This document shows, piece after piece, positions 1-8,426 of a DNA stretch of 64,000 nucleotides. The notes under the pieces are model-generated. The model was given only the letters and a program-made list of their open reading frames with translations, had not been told where the DNA came from and did not search any database. Source of the DNA: Methylobacterium sp. B4 (GTDB lineage: Bacteria > Pseudomonadota > Alphaproteobacteria > Rhizobiales > Beijerinckiaceae). The stretch's first letter is position 1. Every line of letters begins with the position of its first letter. The translations under genes and the position numbers were made by a program. The stretch lies in the NCBI RefSeq assembly GCF_003201865.1, contig NZ_QJJJ01000001.1, forward strand, positions 434,001-498,000, written 5' to 3'.

Positions 1-26
1 AAGGAACGGTAGAGGAACGGCCTGTC

Positions 27-392
27 ATGGCGCGCATCCTGCTCGTGGATGACGAGGAGACGGTTCGCGGCTTCCTGAAACGGGGCCTCGAACTCGACGG
101 CCACAGCGTCACCACCGCCATCGACGGCAGCGACGGTCTCGACCGGCTGTCGGAGGCCGGCGGCGGCTTCGACCTGATGCTGACCGATATCCGCATGCCG
201 CTGATGGACGGCATCGCGCTCTCGCTCGCGGCCAAGCGCGACTACCCCGACCTGACCATCCTGCTGATGACGGGCTTCGCCGACCAGCGCGAACGCGCCC
301 GCGGCCTCGACGCGATCGTCACCGACGTGCTGACGAAGCCCTTCTCGCTGGCCGACCTTCGCTCGACGGTGACGCGCGCGCTGGCCGCCTGA
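27..392 (+). CDS. cpdR: CpdR-like single-domain response regulator
   Basis: A stand-alone receiver domain of 121 residues with no output domain. The acidic pair is at D8/D9, the phospho-acceptor is D54 (in LTDIRMP), with T82 and K104 completing the site. The MARILL start, the TDI-MP-MDGI core and the KPF-L-DL tail ending in LAA resemble CpdR, which in Caulobacter and rhizobia directs ClpXP-dependent CtrA proteolysis. That role is inferred from similarity recalled, not from a search. A GAGGA ribosome site precedes the ATG. An in-phase TAG at 10-12 may end a gene lying before the window. The gene converges on tspO with only 6 bases between stops. Alternative: a generic CheY-like partner of an upstream kinase. 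Confidence 0.8.
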   Translation: MARILLVDDEETVRGFLKRGLELDGHSVTTAIDGSDGLDRLSEAGGGFDLMLTDIRMPLMDGIALSLAAKRDYPDLTILLMTGFADQRERARGLDAIVTDVLTKPFSLADLRSTVTRALAA

Positions 393-398
393 AACCCC

Positions 399-914
399 TC
401 AGTTCATCTGCCAGATGGTCCCGTTCAGCAGGCAGGCGAAGCTGACCCAGGCGGCGTAGGGCACCAGCAGCCACGCCGCCGCTCGGTCAAAGCGCCAGGA
501 GAGGCGTATCGTCCAGAGGATCATCACCAGCATGGCGATCGCGACGATCAGCGCGAGACCGAGTTCGTGGGCGGCGAAGAAGACCGGCGTCCAGGCCGCG
601 TTGAGGGCGAGCTGCGCGGCGAAGGCGGCGAGCGCCAGCCACCAGGCCCGGCGGGCGGGCCCCGCCAACGGCCGGGCGCCGAGCAGGCGCCAGAGCGAGA
701 ATGCGATCAGGGTGTAGAGCAGCGTCCAGGCGAGCGGAAACACCCAGTTCGGCGGGTTGAAGGCCGGCTTGCGGATGGTCGTGTACCAGTCCTCGATGTT
801 GCTGCCGGTGGAGAGCGAGCCCACCGCCGTCACGAGGACGACCGGCAGGATCGCTGCGGCGAGGCGCGGAATCGGAGGCAGGGCGGGCCGTTCGGGGATG
901 TCCAGGGCGCTCAT
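399..914 (-). CDS. tspO: TspO/MBR family tryptophan-rich sensory protein
   Basis: An integral membrane protein of 171 residues with about five hydrophobic helices, the normal TspO size. The family signature WYTTIRKPAFNPPNW followed by VFPLAWTLLY lies around residues 43-68, and the conserved LNAAWTPVFF stretch follows. TspO proteins bind tetrapyrroles and in Rhodobacter modulate pigment and stress gene expression; a similar porphyrin or stress role is inferred here. It converges with the CpdR-like gene and diverges from the PLP enzyme at 1011, with about 96 bases between the starts. No operon partner is evident. Confidence 0.9.
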   Translation of the reverse strand: MSALDIPERPALPPIPRLAAAILPVVLVTAVGSLSTGSNIEDWYTTIRKPAFNPPNWVFPLAWTLLYTLIAFSLWRLLGARPLAGPARRAWWLALAAFAAQLALNAAWTPVFFAAHELGLALIVAIAMLVMILWTIRLSWRFDRAAAWLLVPYAAWVSFACLLNGTIWQMN

Positions 915-1010
915 GCGCTGCGCAATGCTCCGTTGCTCGTTTGCCCGCCTTGCCCGACCCGGCGGATTCGCTCAAGCCGCTCCCGACACGCAGAGCGGAC
1001 GAGGTAGCCC

Positions 1011-2231
1011 ATGAGTCGGTCCAACGCACCCGACGGCGATCCGGATGCGGTGCACCCGCAGGTCGGTTTGTCGCCCGGGGAATGGAGCCCGCGTACCCTG
1101 GCCGCGCAGGCGCTGGGGCGGATCGACCCGGTGACCCGGGCGGTGGTGCCGCCGCTCCACCTCTCCACCACCTATCTGCGCGATCCCGACAACGCCTACC
1201 GGTCCGGCTTCTCCTACGCCCGGCCCGACAACGCCACGACGCGGGAGGCGGAGGACGTGATCGCCGCCCTCGAAGGTGCCGACGCCGGTGCCCTGCTGTT
1301 CGGCTCCGGCATGGCCGCGGCGGCGGCGGTGTTCTGCGCCCTGGAACGGGGCGACCACGTGGTGGCACCCGAAGTCATGTACTGGGGCCTTCGCCGCTGG
1401 CTGCGCCAGGAGGCGCCCCGGCTCGACCTCGCCGTCGATTTCGTGGCGATGGATGACCCGGAGGCCGTGCGGGCCGCGATCCGGCCGGGCCGGACCCGGC
1501 TCGTCTGGATCGAGACGCCGGGCAATCCCCTCTGCACGGTCACCGACATCGCCCGCGTCGCCGGCATCGCCCGGGAGGCCGGCGCCCGCGTTGCGGTCGA
1601 TTCGACCGCCGTCAGCCCGATCCTGACCCGGCCGCTGGAGCTCGGGGCCGACATCGTGATGCACTCGGCCACCAAGATCCTGAATGGTCATTCCGACGTG
1701 GTGGCCGGCGTCCTGGCGGGTGCCCGCAAGGACGCGTTCTGGGAGCGCCTCGTGGCGATCCGCGGGGGCTGGGGCGCGATCCTCGGGCCCTTCGAGGCCT
1801 ATCTGCTGATGCGGGGCCTGCGCACGCTGCCCCTGCGCGCCGCGGCCCAGAGCTCCGGGGCGTTACGGCTCGCCACCCGGCTCGCCGCCCATCCGCTGGT
1901 GAGCGCCGTGCTCTATCCGGGCCTGCCCGACCATCCCGGCCACGCGGTGGCGGCACGCCAGATGGAGGGCGGCTTCGGCTACATGCTCTCGATCCGCGTC
2001 GCCGGAGGCGAGGCGGCGACGATCGACACCGCGGCGCGGGTGGCCCTGTGGAAGCGGGCGACCTCGCTCGGCGGCGTGGAAAGCCTCATCGAGCACCGCG
2101 CCTCGGTCGAGGGGCCGGGCACGCCCTGTCCGCCCGATCTGCTGCGCCTCTCGACCGGGATCGAGGAGCCGGACGATCTCTTCCGCGATCTCGACGCGGC
2201 CTTGCGCGAAGCGCACGGGCAGGCCGGCTGA
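1011..2231 (+). CDS. metC: Cystathionine beta-lyase / Cys-Met metabolism PLP enzyme
   Basis: A fold-type I PLP enzyme of 406 residues from the Cys/Met metabolism family. The Schiff-base lysine is K222 in SATKILNGHSDV, the PLP phosphate loop is GSGMA near residue 98, and IETPGNPL with VDSTA supply cofactor contacts. The family cleaves or forms C-S bonds (cystathionine beta- or gamma-lyase, methionine gamma-lyase). The long N-terminus and the general sequence favour beta-lyase (MetC-type, cystathionine to homocysteine), but the exact reaction cannot be read from motifs alone. A GAGG site six bases before the ATG supports this start. It is transcribed alone, followed by a secreted-protein gene about 100 bases on. 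Confidence 0.85.
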   Translation: MSRSNAPDGDPDAVHPQVGLSPGEWSPRTLAAQALGRIDPVTRAVVPPLHLSTTYLRDPDNAYRSGFSYARPDNATTREAEDVIAALEGADAGALLFGSGMAAAAAVFCALERGDHVVAPEVMYWGLRRWLRQEAPRLDLAVDFVAMDDPEAVRAAIRPGRTRLVWIETPGNPLCTVTDIARVAGIAREAGARVAVDSTAVSPILTRPLELGADIVMHSATKILNGHSDVVAGVLAGARKDAFWERLVAIRGGWGAILGPFEAYLLMRGLRTLPLRAAAQSSGALRLATRLAAHPLVSAVLYPGLPDHPGHAVAARQMEGGFGYMLSIRVAGGEAATIDTAARVALWKRATSLGGVESLIEHRASVEGPGTPCPPDLLRLSTGIEEPDDLFRDLDAALREAHGQAG

Positions 2232-2338
2232 GCACGCCACCGATTTTTCGGCGAGCGGGAGCGCATTCGGCCATGTCCGCGCGTTGTCCGGGCACCGTTC
2301 CCCGAACCGCGACGCGATCTGCCATGACGAATTATGCC

Positions 2339-2812
2339 ATGACGAAACGGGCCTCCCTCCTTCTCGCCGTCCTGTCGCTGGGGAGCCTGAGCCTCCTCGC
2401 GGGCCAGGGCGCGGCCCGTGCCGATGACGGTCCGCCGAAGCTCGATGTCGAGGGCACCTGCAAATCCGCCGAGCGGGTGCAGCGGACGCTGAGCGAAAAC
2501 GCCGACAAGAATGCCTGCCTCAATTCCGAGCGCAGTGCGGAAGCCGACCTGAAGAAGCGCTGGGGCGAGTTCCCGGCCGCGGCCAAGCGGCAATGCACGG
2601 CCCAGTTCCAAGCCGGCGGCTTCCCGTCCTACGTCGAACTGATCACCTGCCTGGAACTCGCGAGCGGCGCCGTCCCGACCCAGCCGTCGCAGGATCCCGG
2701 TTCCGATGTCGGCGGCAGGACGAACCCGGCAAAGAAGGAGGGCAGCTCCCTCACCCGCGAGCCCGCCCCGACCCAGCGCACCAACCCGATCGAGACGCTG
2801 CAGCAGAAGTGA
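2339..2812 (+). CDS. Secreted four-cysteine hypothetical protein
   Basis: A protein of about 157 residues with a clear Sec signal peptide (MTKRASLLLAVLSLGSLSLL, cleavage near AARADD). The mature part has four cysteines (TCKSA, NACLNSE, RQCTAQF, ITCLEL), which suggests two disulfides in a small helical periplasmic domain. The last 45 residues are Pro/Ser/Thr-rich and probably disordered. An in-frame ATG 15 bases upstream (2324) is also possible; 2339 was chosen because it places the lysine and arginine directly before the hydrophobic core. Function is not recognised. It converges on opgH with six bases between stops. Confidence 0.7.
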   Translation: MTKRASLLLAVLSLGSLSLLAGQGAARADDGPPKLDVEGTCKSAERVQRTLSENADKNACLNSERSAEADLKKRWGEFPAAAKRQCTAQFQAGGFPSYVELITCLELASGAVPTQPSQDPGSDVGGRTNPAKKEGSSLTREPAPTQRTNPIETLQQK

Positions 2813-2818
2813 GCGCGC

Positions 2819-4747
2819 TCAATGCGAGGTCGGCGCGCCGGCCTCGTCGATGGGCGCGGGAAGCCATGCGGCGGCCTCGCCGGCACCGGAGACCGCGCCG
2901 GCGGCCCGGCCCTGGTGCAGCTCGACCAGTTCCGGCGCGGGCCGGGTGTCGTCCTCGGTGAGGAAGAGGCCGCGGGCCTTCGAGCCGAGCCCGAGACGGG
3001 TGCTGCTGGTGAGCACGCTCTGGGCCGGGCTCGTCAGCAGGGCGAGGGCGACCGGCGCCATCCAGAGGCCGAGAAGGGCATCGCCGGCGAAAGCGAGCAG
3101 GACCGCGAGCGCACCGCCCGCCGCCACCGCGTCGCTCTGAAGGCGGAAGGCCTCCGCCCACGGAACGCTTCGGTCGTCACGGGCCTGGGAATCCCAGCGC
3201 ACCACCCGGCCGAACAGCGTGGTGACCACGGCACCCGCCGCGAACAGCGACATGACCGGCCAGAGCAGCACCCAGATCGCCTGTTCCAGGGCGGCGCTGA
3301 CGAGCAGCGAGCCGGTGCCGCCGAAGGCGGCGCGGCGCGCGGGCGAGGCCAGCACGTAGCCGAGGCTCAGGAGCTTCGGCAGGGCCATGCTGGCGACGAC
3401 GAGGGCGGCCAGCGCCCAGGCCGCCGGGCCGCGGCCGTCGAGCCCGTAGCCGAGCAGGCCGAGTTCGCCCAGGCGCGCCGCCTGCCAGGTGCCGAGAGCC
3501 AGGAAGGCGATCCAGAGCGGGTAGACCCCGTAGCCCAGGATGCCGACGCCGAGATGCCAGCGGCTCGCGCCGAGCAGCCCTTTCCAGGGCAGCACGCGGA
3601 TGTGCTGCAGGTTGCCCTGGCACCAGCGCCGCTCGCGGCCGAGCAGGTCGATGAGGTTGGTGGGCATCTCTTCCCAGGTGCCGCCCATCTCCGGCAGCAG
3701 GCGCACCTCCCAGCCGGCGCGGCGCAGGAGCGCGCCCTCGACGATGTCGTGGCAGAGGATCTCGCCACCGAGCGGCGGGCGCCCGGAGAGCACGGGCAGT
3801 TCGGCGTTGCCGGCGAACGCCTCGATGCGCAGGATCGCGTTGTGGCCCCAGTAAGACCCGTCCGGCCCCTGCCAGGTCTCCAGGCAGCGCAAGCTCAGCG
3901 GCGCGTAGAGGCGCACGGCGAATTGCTGGATGCGGGCGAACAGGGTGTCGCGGCCGGCCGCGTAGGAGACGGTCTGGATCAGGCCGACGCGCGGATTCTC
4001 CTCCATCAGCCGGGCGAGGCGGCGCATGGCGGCACCGGTCATCAGGCTGTCGGCGTCGAGCACGATCATGAAATCGTATTCGTGACCGTAACTGCGGCAG
4101 AACTCGGCGATGTTGCCGGCCTTGCGGCCCGTATTCTCGGTCCGGCGCCGGTAGCGGATGCGCGGCATGCCGCGGCCCTCGCGCTGGGCCCAGGCCTGGA
4201 TGCGGGCGAACTCGTGCTCCTCGACCGCGCTGATCGCGCCCTCGCGGGTGTCGGAGAGGACGAAGATGTCGATGTCCGAGCCGTCGCCGCCCTCGCGCTG
4301 AAGCGAGCGGGCCATGACGCGGATGGCGGAGAACACCGCGATCGGGTCCTCGGCGTGGATCGCCACCACCGCGGCGGTGCGGCTGAGGCCCGTGGGACGG
4401 GTGGAGATCGTGGCGGCACGCCGCTCCAGGGTCGAGAGCGCCCGGTCGCCCATCAGGGCGGCGGCAAGTCCGTAGAGGTACTGCCAGGCGGTGAAGGACT
4501 GCCACGCCATCAGCACGACGAAGAGCCCGAGCACCGCGGCTCCGAGCCAGGTCTCCGGCACGCCGTAGGCCGCGAGCGCCAGGGCGGCGATGGCGGCCGC
4601 GGTGGCCAGCGTCGGCAGGGCCAGGGCGAGGCGGCGGACGAGGAAGGAAGCCGGCCGCGGCGCCGGACCCGCTCCCCTCGCGCGGGCCTGGACACCGGCC
4701 CCCGTCTCGACGGAGAGGTCCGCCTGCGGCAAGTCTGGGCTGGACAT
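2819..4747 (-). CDS. opgH: Glucan biosynthesis glucosyltransferase OpgH (MdoH)
   Basis: A polytopic inner-membrane GT2-family glycosyltransferase of 642 residues that builds the beta-1,2-glucan backbone of osmoregulated periplasmic glucans from UDP-glucose. N-terminal membrane helices are followed by the catalytic domain with VLDADSLM (DxD-type metal/UDP site), CHDIVEG, and the product-site motif RERRWCQGN, then several C-terminal helices. A start 99 bases upstream (4846) is open but would run opposite the coding for the OpgD Tat signal and adds only Ser/Pro-rich sequence, so residue 34 of that frame (MSSPDLPQ) is preferred. The divergent partner opgD starts 34 bases away, so both promoters must lie within the opposite genes or overlap. 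Confidence 0.9.
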   Translation of the reverse strand: MSSPDLPQADLSVETGAGVQARARGAGPAPRPASFLVRRLALALPTLATAAAIAALALAAYGVPETWLGAAVLGLFVVLMAWQSFTAWQYLYGLAAALMGDRALSTLERRAATISTRPTGLSRTAAVVAIHAEDPIAVFSAIRVMARSLQREGGDGSDIDIFVLSDTREGAISAVEEHEFARIQAWAQREGRGMPRIRYRRRTENTGRKAGNIAEFCRSYGHEYDFMIVLDADSLMTGAAMRRLARLMEENPRVGLIQTVSYAAGRDTLFARIQQFAVRLYAPLSLRCLETWQGPDGSYWGHNAILRIEAFAGNAELPVLSGRPPLGGEILCHDIVEGALLRRAGWEVRLLPEMGGTWEEMPTNLIDLLGRERRWCQGNLQHIRVLPWKGLLGASRWHLGVGILGYGVYPLWIAFLALGTWQAARLGELGLLGYGLDGRGPAAWALAALVVASMALPKLLSLGYVLASPARRAAFGGTGSLLVSAALEQAIWVLLWPVMSLFAAGAVVTTLFGRVVRWDSQARDDRSVPWAEAFRLQSDAVAAGGALAVLLAFAGDALLGLWMAPVALALLTSPAQSVLTSSTRLGLGSKARGLFLTEDDTRPAPELVELHQGRAAGAVSGAGEAAAWLPAPIDEAGAPTSH

Positions 4748-4781
4748 GATCGGCGTCGACACTCGCGGGAGGGGTGAACGG

Positions 4782-6440
4782 ATGGAAGAGCCGTCGGACG
4801 CGGGCGACGAAGCGCCCGGAGAGAGGGAAGTTTCGCGTCGCGACATCGTTCGTGCCGCTCTCGCCGGTTCGGCCGGCTTGTGTGTGCCTAGCTTTCTCGA
4901 CCTGAATGCCGCCCGAACAATGGCTCAAACATTGCAAACTGCTCAAGTCCCCGGCCGACCGATCACTTTCGAGGACGTGACCGAGCGGGCCGAGGGCTCG
5001 GCGCGGCAACCCTACCGCCCGCCGGCCGACGACCTGCCGCCGGAACTGGCCAGCCTGAGCTACGACGGGTTCCAGGCGATCCGCGTCCGTCCCGAGGCGA
5101 CGGTGCCGCTCGGGTCGCGCTTCTCGCTCCAGCCCTTCCACCGCGGCGGCCTGCACGCACGGCGCGTCGAGATCTTCTTCCAGGCGCCGGGACAGGCGCC
5201 CCGACCCTTCGGCTACGATCCGGGATTGTTCGATCTCGGGCCGAGCCTCCAGGGCCGCACCTATCCGCCCGCGCTGGGCTATGCGGGCTTTCGCATCGCC
5301 CACGGCTTCGATGCTGCCCGGCCCGGGGAGCAGGAGGAATTCCTCGTCTTTCTGGGGGCCTCCTACTTCCGCGTCCGTGGCCGAGGGCAGATCTACGGCC
5401 TCTCCGCTCGCGGCGTGGCCGTGAACACCGGCTTGCCGCAGGGGGAGGAGTTTCCCGACTTCACGACCTTCTGGATCGAGGAGCCGCGAGGGGACGCCGC
5501 ATCGATCACGATCCTGGCGCTCCTCGACGGGCCGAGCCTGACCGGCGCCTACCGCTTCAGTGTGACGCCGGGCGACCCTTCGGCGATCGTGGTCGAGGCG
5601 GCCCTGTTCCCCCGCCGGGCGATCACGGCCCTCGGGCTTGCGCCGCTCACCAGCATGTTCCTGCACGGCGAGAACGGGCCGGGCGCGCGAGGCGCCGAAC
5701 CCTTCGACGATTTCCGCCCGCGGGTGCACGATTCGGACGGGCTGCTGGTGCAGACGCCGGGAGACCGGCTCTGGCGCCCCCTCGTCAACGGACGGGCAGC
5801 GCCGCAGATCTCGTCCTTCCGCGCGGCGCCCCTCGAGGGCTTCGGGCTGATGCAGCGCGAGCGGCACTTTTCGGTCTTCCTCGACGTGCAGGCCCGGCAC
5901 GAGGACCGGCCCGGCCTCTGGGTCGCGCCTCGGGGAGAAGGCTTCGGCGCGGGATCGGTGCGGTTGTTCGAGATTCCCTCGCGGACCGAGGCGACCGACA
6001 ACATCGTGGCCGCCTTCGTGCCGGAGGCGCCCGTCGCCCCCGGCCGGCCCCTGCGGCTCGCCTATTCCCTCATCACGGTGGGGGCCGAACCGGTGCCGGC
6101 CATCGCGCCGCCGCTCGCCCGCGTGGTCTCGACCCGGGTCGGTTCGGCCGAGCGGCTGCGGCCCACGAACCCGCCCTCCCCCCAGCGACGCCTCTACGCC
6201 ATCGATTTCGAGGGGCCGGGCCTGCCCGACGATCCGCGGGCGGCCATCGAGGTCGCTCTCTCGGCGAGTGCCGGCGCTTTCGTCGAGCCCTACACGGAGC
6301 GGGTGCCGCAGACGGGGGGCTGGCGCCTCTACGCCGAGTTCCGGCCGCCCGAGCCGTGGCCGGCGGGCGACGTAGTGCTGCGCACCCGGCTCTCCCATGC
6401 CGGCCGGGTGCTCACCGAAACCTGGGACGCGGTGGCCTGA
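4782..6440 (+). CDS. opgD: Periplasmic glucan biosynthesis protein OpgD/OpgG (MdoD/MdoG), Tat-exported
   Basis: A periplasmic protein of the MdoG/OpgG family, about 552 residues, which shapes or branches glucans made by OpgH. The N-terminus has a twin-arginine signal (SRRDIV followed by a weakly hydrophobic AALAGSAGLCVP stretch), as in OpgD rather than Sec-exported OpgG. The body begins TFEDVTERA and carries family-typical YDGFQAIR, FYGASYFR-like and GEEFPDFTTFWIEEP segments. The start at 4782 follows a GGGAGGGG site; an upstream ATG at 4746 is also in frame. Divergent from opgH. OpgG is the alternative name; Tat export is the reason for choosing OpgD. Confidence 0.9.
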   Translation: MEEPSDAGDEAPGEREVSRRDIVRAALAGSAGLCVPSFLDLNAARTMAQTLQTAQVPGRPITFEDVTERAEGSARQPYRPPADDLPPELASLSYDGFQAIRVRPEATVPLGSRFSLQPFHRGGLHARRVEIFFQAPGQAPRPFGYDPGLFDLGPSLQGRTYPPALGYAGFRIAHGFDAARPGEQEEFLVFLGASYFRVRGRGQIYGLSARGVAVNTGLPQGEEFPDFTTFWIEEPRGDAASITILALLDGPSLTGAYRFSVTPGDPSAIVVEAALFPRRAITALGLAPLTSMFLHGENGPGARGAEPFDDFRPRVHDSDGLLVQTPGDRLWRPLVNGRAAPQISSFRAAPLEGFGLMQRERHFSVFLDVQARHEDRPGLWVAPRGEGFGAGSVRLFEIPSRTEATDNIVAAFVPEAPVAPGRPLRLAYSLITVGAEPVPAIAPPLARVVSTRVGSAERLRPTNPPSPQRRLYAIDFEGPGLPDDPRAAIEVALSASAGAFVEPYTERVPQTGGWRLYAEFRPPEPWPAGDVVLRTRLSHAGRVLTETWDAVA

Positions 6441-6521
6441 CACCGCGTTCAACCGTCTGAACTGTAGGGCCGTCCGGCCGTTAACGGGGCGAACGTCGCG
6501 ACCGAAAACCCGGAGTCAGGG

Positions 6522-7160
6522 ATGCGTCCCACCCTCGCCAGCGTCCCGCTTGCCCTCGCCCTCGCGCTCGGTGGCTTCATTTTGCCCGCTGCCCCGGCGC
6601 TGGCCGAGGCGGCCCCACCCGGAGCGTCGGCCCCTCGCTTCATCGAGCGGCCCGAGGCCGGCGCCCTGCGCGGTTCAAAGGTCATCGGCGTCACCGTGGT
6701 CGGGGCGGACCACGTGCGGGTCGGCAAGATCGAGGACGTTCTTCTCGATGGCACGGGCCGCATTCACGCCGTGGTGATCGGCGTCGGCGGCTTCCTCGGC
6801 GTCGGCGAAAAATACGTCGCGGTGCCGTTCGACCAGCTCGCCTGGAACTTCGCCGATGTGCCGCTGACGAGCGGGGCGAGTTCGGTCGTCACCGTCGATG
6901 ACGCGCCGAGCGAGAGGGCCTCCAAGCGGGCCGGCCCGGAGACGATGCCGGGCTCCCAGACCACGCCGGAGGTGCTCGGCGCCGTGCAGAACCAGCACAG
7001 CGACCGGGTCACGCCCGCGACCGGCTCGGTCGAGCCGAAGCGCGACACCGGGCCTGCCACGGTGCTCGTGGGCAGCGACTTGATCCACGCCGAGGTACGC
7101 CTGACCAAGGCGCAGCTCAACGACGCTCCCGCCTTCCGCTTCGACAAGGACAGCAAGTGA
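6522..7160 (+). CDS. Exported PRC-barrel domain protein
   Basis: A protein of 212 residues with a Sec signal peptide (about 1-28, ending ALAEA) and one PRC-barrel domain at roughly residues 45-110 (GSKVIGVTVVG, GKIEDVLLD, VVIGVGGFLG, VAVPFDQLAW). PRC-barrels occur in photosynthetic reaction centre H subunits and RimM and act as small beta-barrel interaction modules; exported versions are common in Methylobacterium and Bradyrhizobium without known role. The C-terminal 90 residues are hydrophilic and low in complexity. The gene follows opgD by about 80 bases and precedes a small membrane protein by 34 bases, perhaps in one transcript. Confidence 0.8.
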   Translation: MRPTLASVPLALALALGGFILPAAPALAEAAPPGASAPRFIERPEAGALRGSKVIGVTVVGADHVRVGKIEDVLLDGTGRIHAVVIGVGGFLGVGEKYVAVPFDQLAWNFADVPLTSGASSVVTVDDAPSERASKRAGPETMPGSQTTPEVLGAVQNQHSDRVTPATGSVEPKRDTGPATVLVGSDLIHAEVRLTKAQLNDAPAFRFDKDSK

Positions 7161-7194
7161 TTGGGCCACTGACGGCCGCCGGAGTTCGCGTCCT

Positions 7195-7437
7195 ATGAGA
7201 AACGCCGCCCTCACCTCCGGCCTCTGGCTTGCCGGGCTGACCCATGCGCTCGCTCAGGCGACCAATCCCGCTCCGCCGATCCCCGAATCCGGCCCGTCGG
7301 GCTCCAGTTCGGCGGCGGCGACCGGCGCGGCGATGGATTTCAACTGGGTCTGGGCGAGCGTGCTCGTCGCCCTCGCGGTGCTGGCGATCTGGATGATCGC
7401 GCGGCGGCGCCAGTCCGGGCCGCCGCCGCGTCGCTAG
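7195..7437 (+). CDS. Small membrane-anchored protein
   Basis: An 80-residue protein with an N-terminal signal-like segment (MRNAALTSGLWLAGLTHALA), a Pro/Ser/Ala-rich linker and one transmembrane helix near residues 51-68 (WASVLVALAVLAIWMIA) followed by a positively charged RRR tail. The positive tail predicts a cytoplasmic C-terminus. Function is unknown. It lies 34 bases after the PRC-barrel gene on the same strand. The two hydrophobic segments and this layout argue for a real gene despite its length. Confidence 0.55.
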   Translation: MRNAALTSGLWLAGLTHALAQATNPAPPIPESGPSGSSSAAATGAAMDFNWVWASVLVALAVLAIWMIARRRQSGPPPRR

Positions 7438-7466
7438 GTCGTGGCCTGACGCTCGACCGGCCTTTT

Positions 7467-7557
7467 CGTCATGGCGAGGTGGTGCTGTGGCAATCCAGGG
7501 CGCGACCTCCCGGGAGACGTCGCGCTCTGGATCGCTTCGCTGCCGCTCGCGATGACG
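7467..7557 (+). repeat. Intergenic palindromic repeat, copy 1
   Basis: An imperfect palindrome between convergent genes. The outer arms are CGTCATGGCGAG and CTCGCGATGACG; the inner arms are ATCCAGGGCGCGAC and GTCGCGCTCTGGAT. The same arrangement recurs near 43.9 kb and 49.7 kb in the same orientation. The sequence can fold into a long hairpin, so it could work as a bidirectional terminator or RNA-stabilising element between the small membrane gene and tupA. Confidence 0.75.
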
Positions 7558-7595
7558 GCGTGGACCGATACCGAAGCGTTCGGACGGAAGCGGTA

Positions 7596-8426
7596 TCAGC
7601 CCTTCTTCGCGCTGGGGAAGAACAGCTGCTCGCCGCCGATCTTGTAATCGGCGATGGCGGCCTGCCCCTCCGGCGAGACTAGCCAGTCGATGAAGGCCTG
7701 CCCCTCCTTCACCTTCACGGTCGGGTGCTTGTCGGGATTCACCAGCATCACGCCGTAGGGGTTGAACAGCCGCGCATCGCCCTCCACGAGGATGGTCAGG
7801 TCGCCGCGGTTCTTGAAAGAGAGCCAGGTGCCGCGATCGGCCAGGATGTAGGCGCCGAGCGCCGAGGCGGTGTTCAGCGCCGGGCCCATGCCCTGGCCGA
7901 CATCGCGGTACCAGTCGCCCCGCGCGCTCGCGAGATCGACCCCGGCCTCCTTCCAGCTCCGCAGCTCGGCGCTGTGCGTCCCGGAGCGGTCGCCCCGCGA
8001 AACGAAGGGCGCCTTGGCGGCGGCGAGCTTGCGGAAGGCTTCCTCGACGCTTCCGCCCTTGATGCCGGCGGGGTCGGCCTTCGGCCCGATCACCACGAAG
8101 TCGTTGTACATCACGTCCTGCCGCGCCTTGGCGAAGCCCTCGGCGACGAACTTTTCCTCCGCCGGCCGGTCGTGGACGAGCACCACGTCGGCATCGCCCC
8201 GGCGGGCCGCGTCGAGGGCCTGGCCGGTGCCCAGCGCCACGACCTTCACCTCGATGCCGCTCTTGGCCTTGAACAGGGGCAGGATGTGCTTGAACAGGCC
8301 CGATTGCTCGGTGGAGGTCGTCGAGGCGACGACGATCGAGGCGGGTTCGGCCCGGACAGGGCTCGAGGCCGCGCCGAGGGCGGCCAACAGGCCGAGTGTC
8401 AGGAAGCTGCGGCGAAAGAGGTCCAA
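7596..8426 (-). CDS. tupA: Tungstate ABC transporter substrate-binding protein TupA
   Basis: A periplasmic binding protein of 276 residues. It starts at a TTG preceded by GGAGAA, giving a twin-arginine-containing signal peptide (MDLFRRSFLTLGLLAALGAA). The oxyanion-binding STTSTEQSGL motif near residues 35-44 and the GTGQALD and VHDRPAEE segments are typical of TupA rather than ModA. TupA binds tungstate with high selectivity over molybdate; the metal here is inferred from family resemblance. The start overlaps the end of tupC by 28 bases, so the three genes are translationally coupled. Confidence 0.88.
   Translation of the reverse strand: MDLFRRSFLTLGLLAALGAASSPVRAEPASIVVASTTSTEQSGLFKHILPLFKAKSGIEVKVVALGTGQALDAARRGDADVVLVHDRPAEEKFVAEGFAKARQDVMYNDFVVIGPKADPAGIKGGSVEEAFRKLAAAKAPFVSRGDRSGTHSAELRSWKEAGVDLASARGDWYRDVGQGMGPALNTASALGAYILADRGTWLSFKNRGDLTILVEGDARLFNPYGVMLVNPDKHPTVKVKEGQAFIDWLVSPEGQAAIADYKIGGEQLFFPSAKKG

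Noticed and set aside
3177..6452. Very long open frame on the minus strand spanning opgD and part of opgH
   Set aside because: It is an artefact of GC-rich codon usage: it runs antisense to the OpgD coding sequence and out of frame with OpgH, and its product is Arg/Pro/Gly-rich with no family motif.
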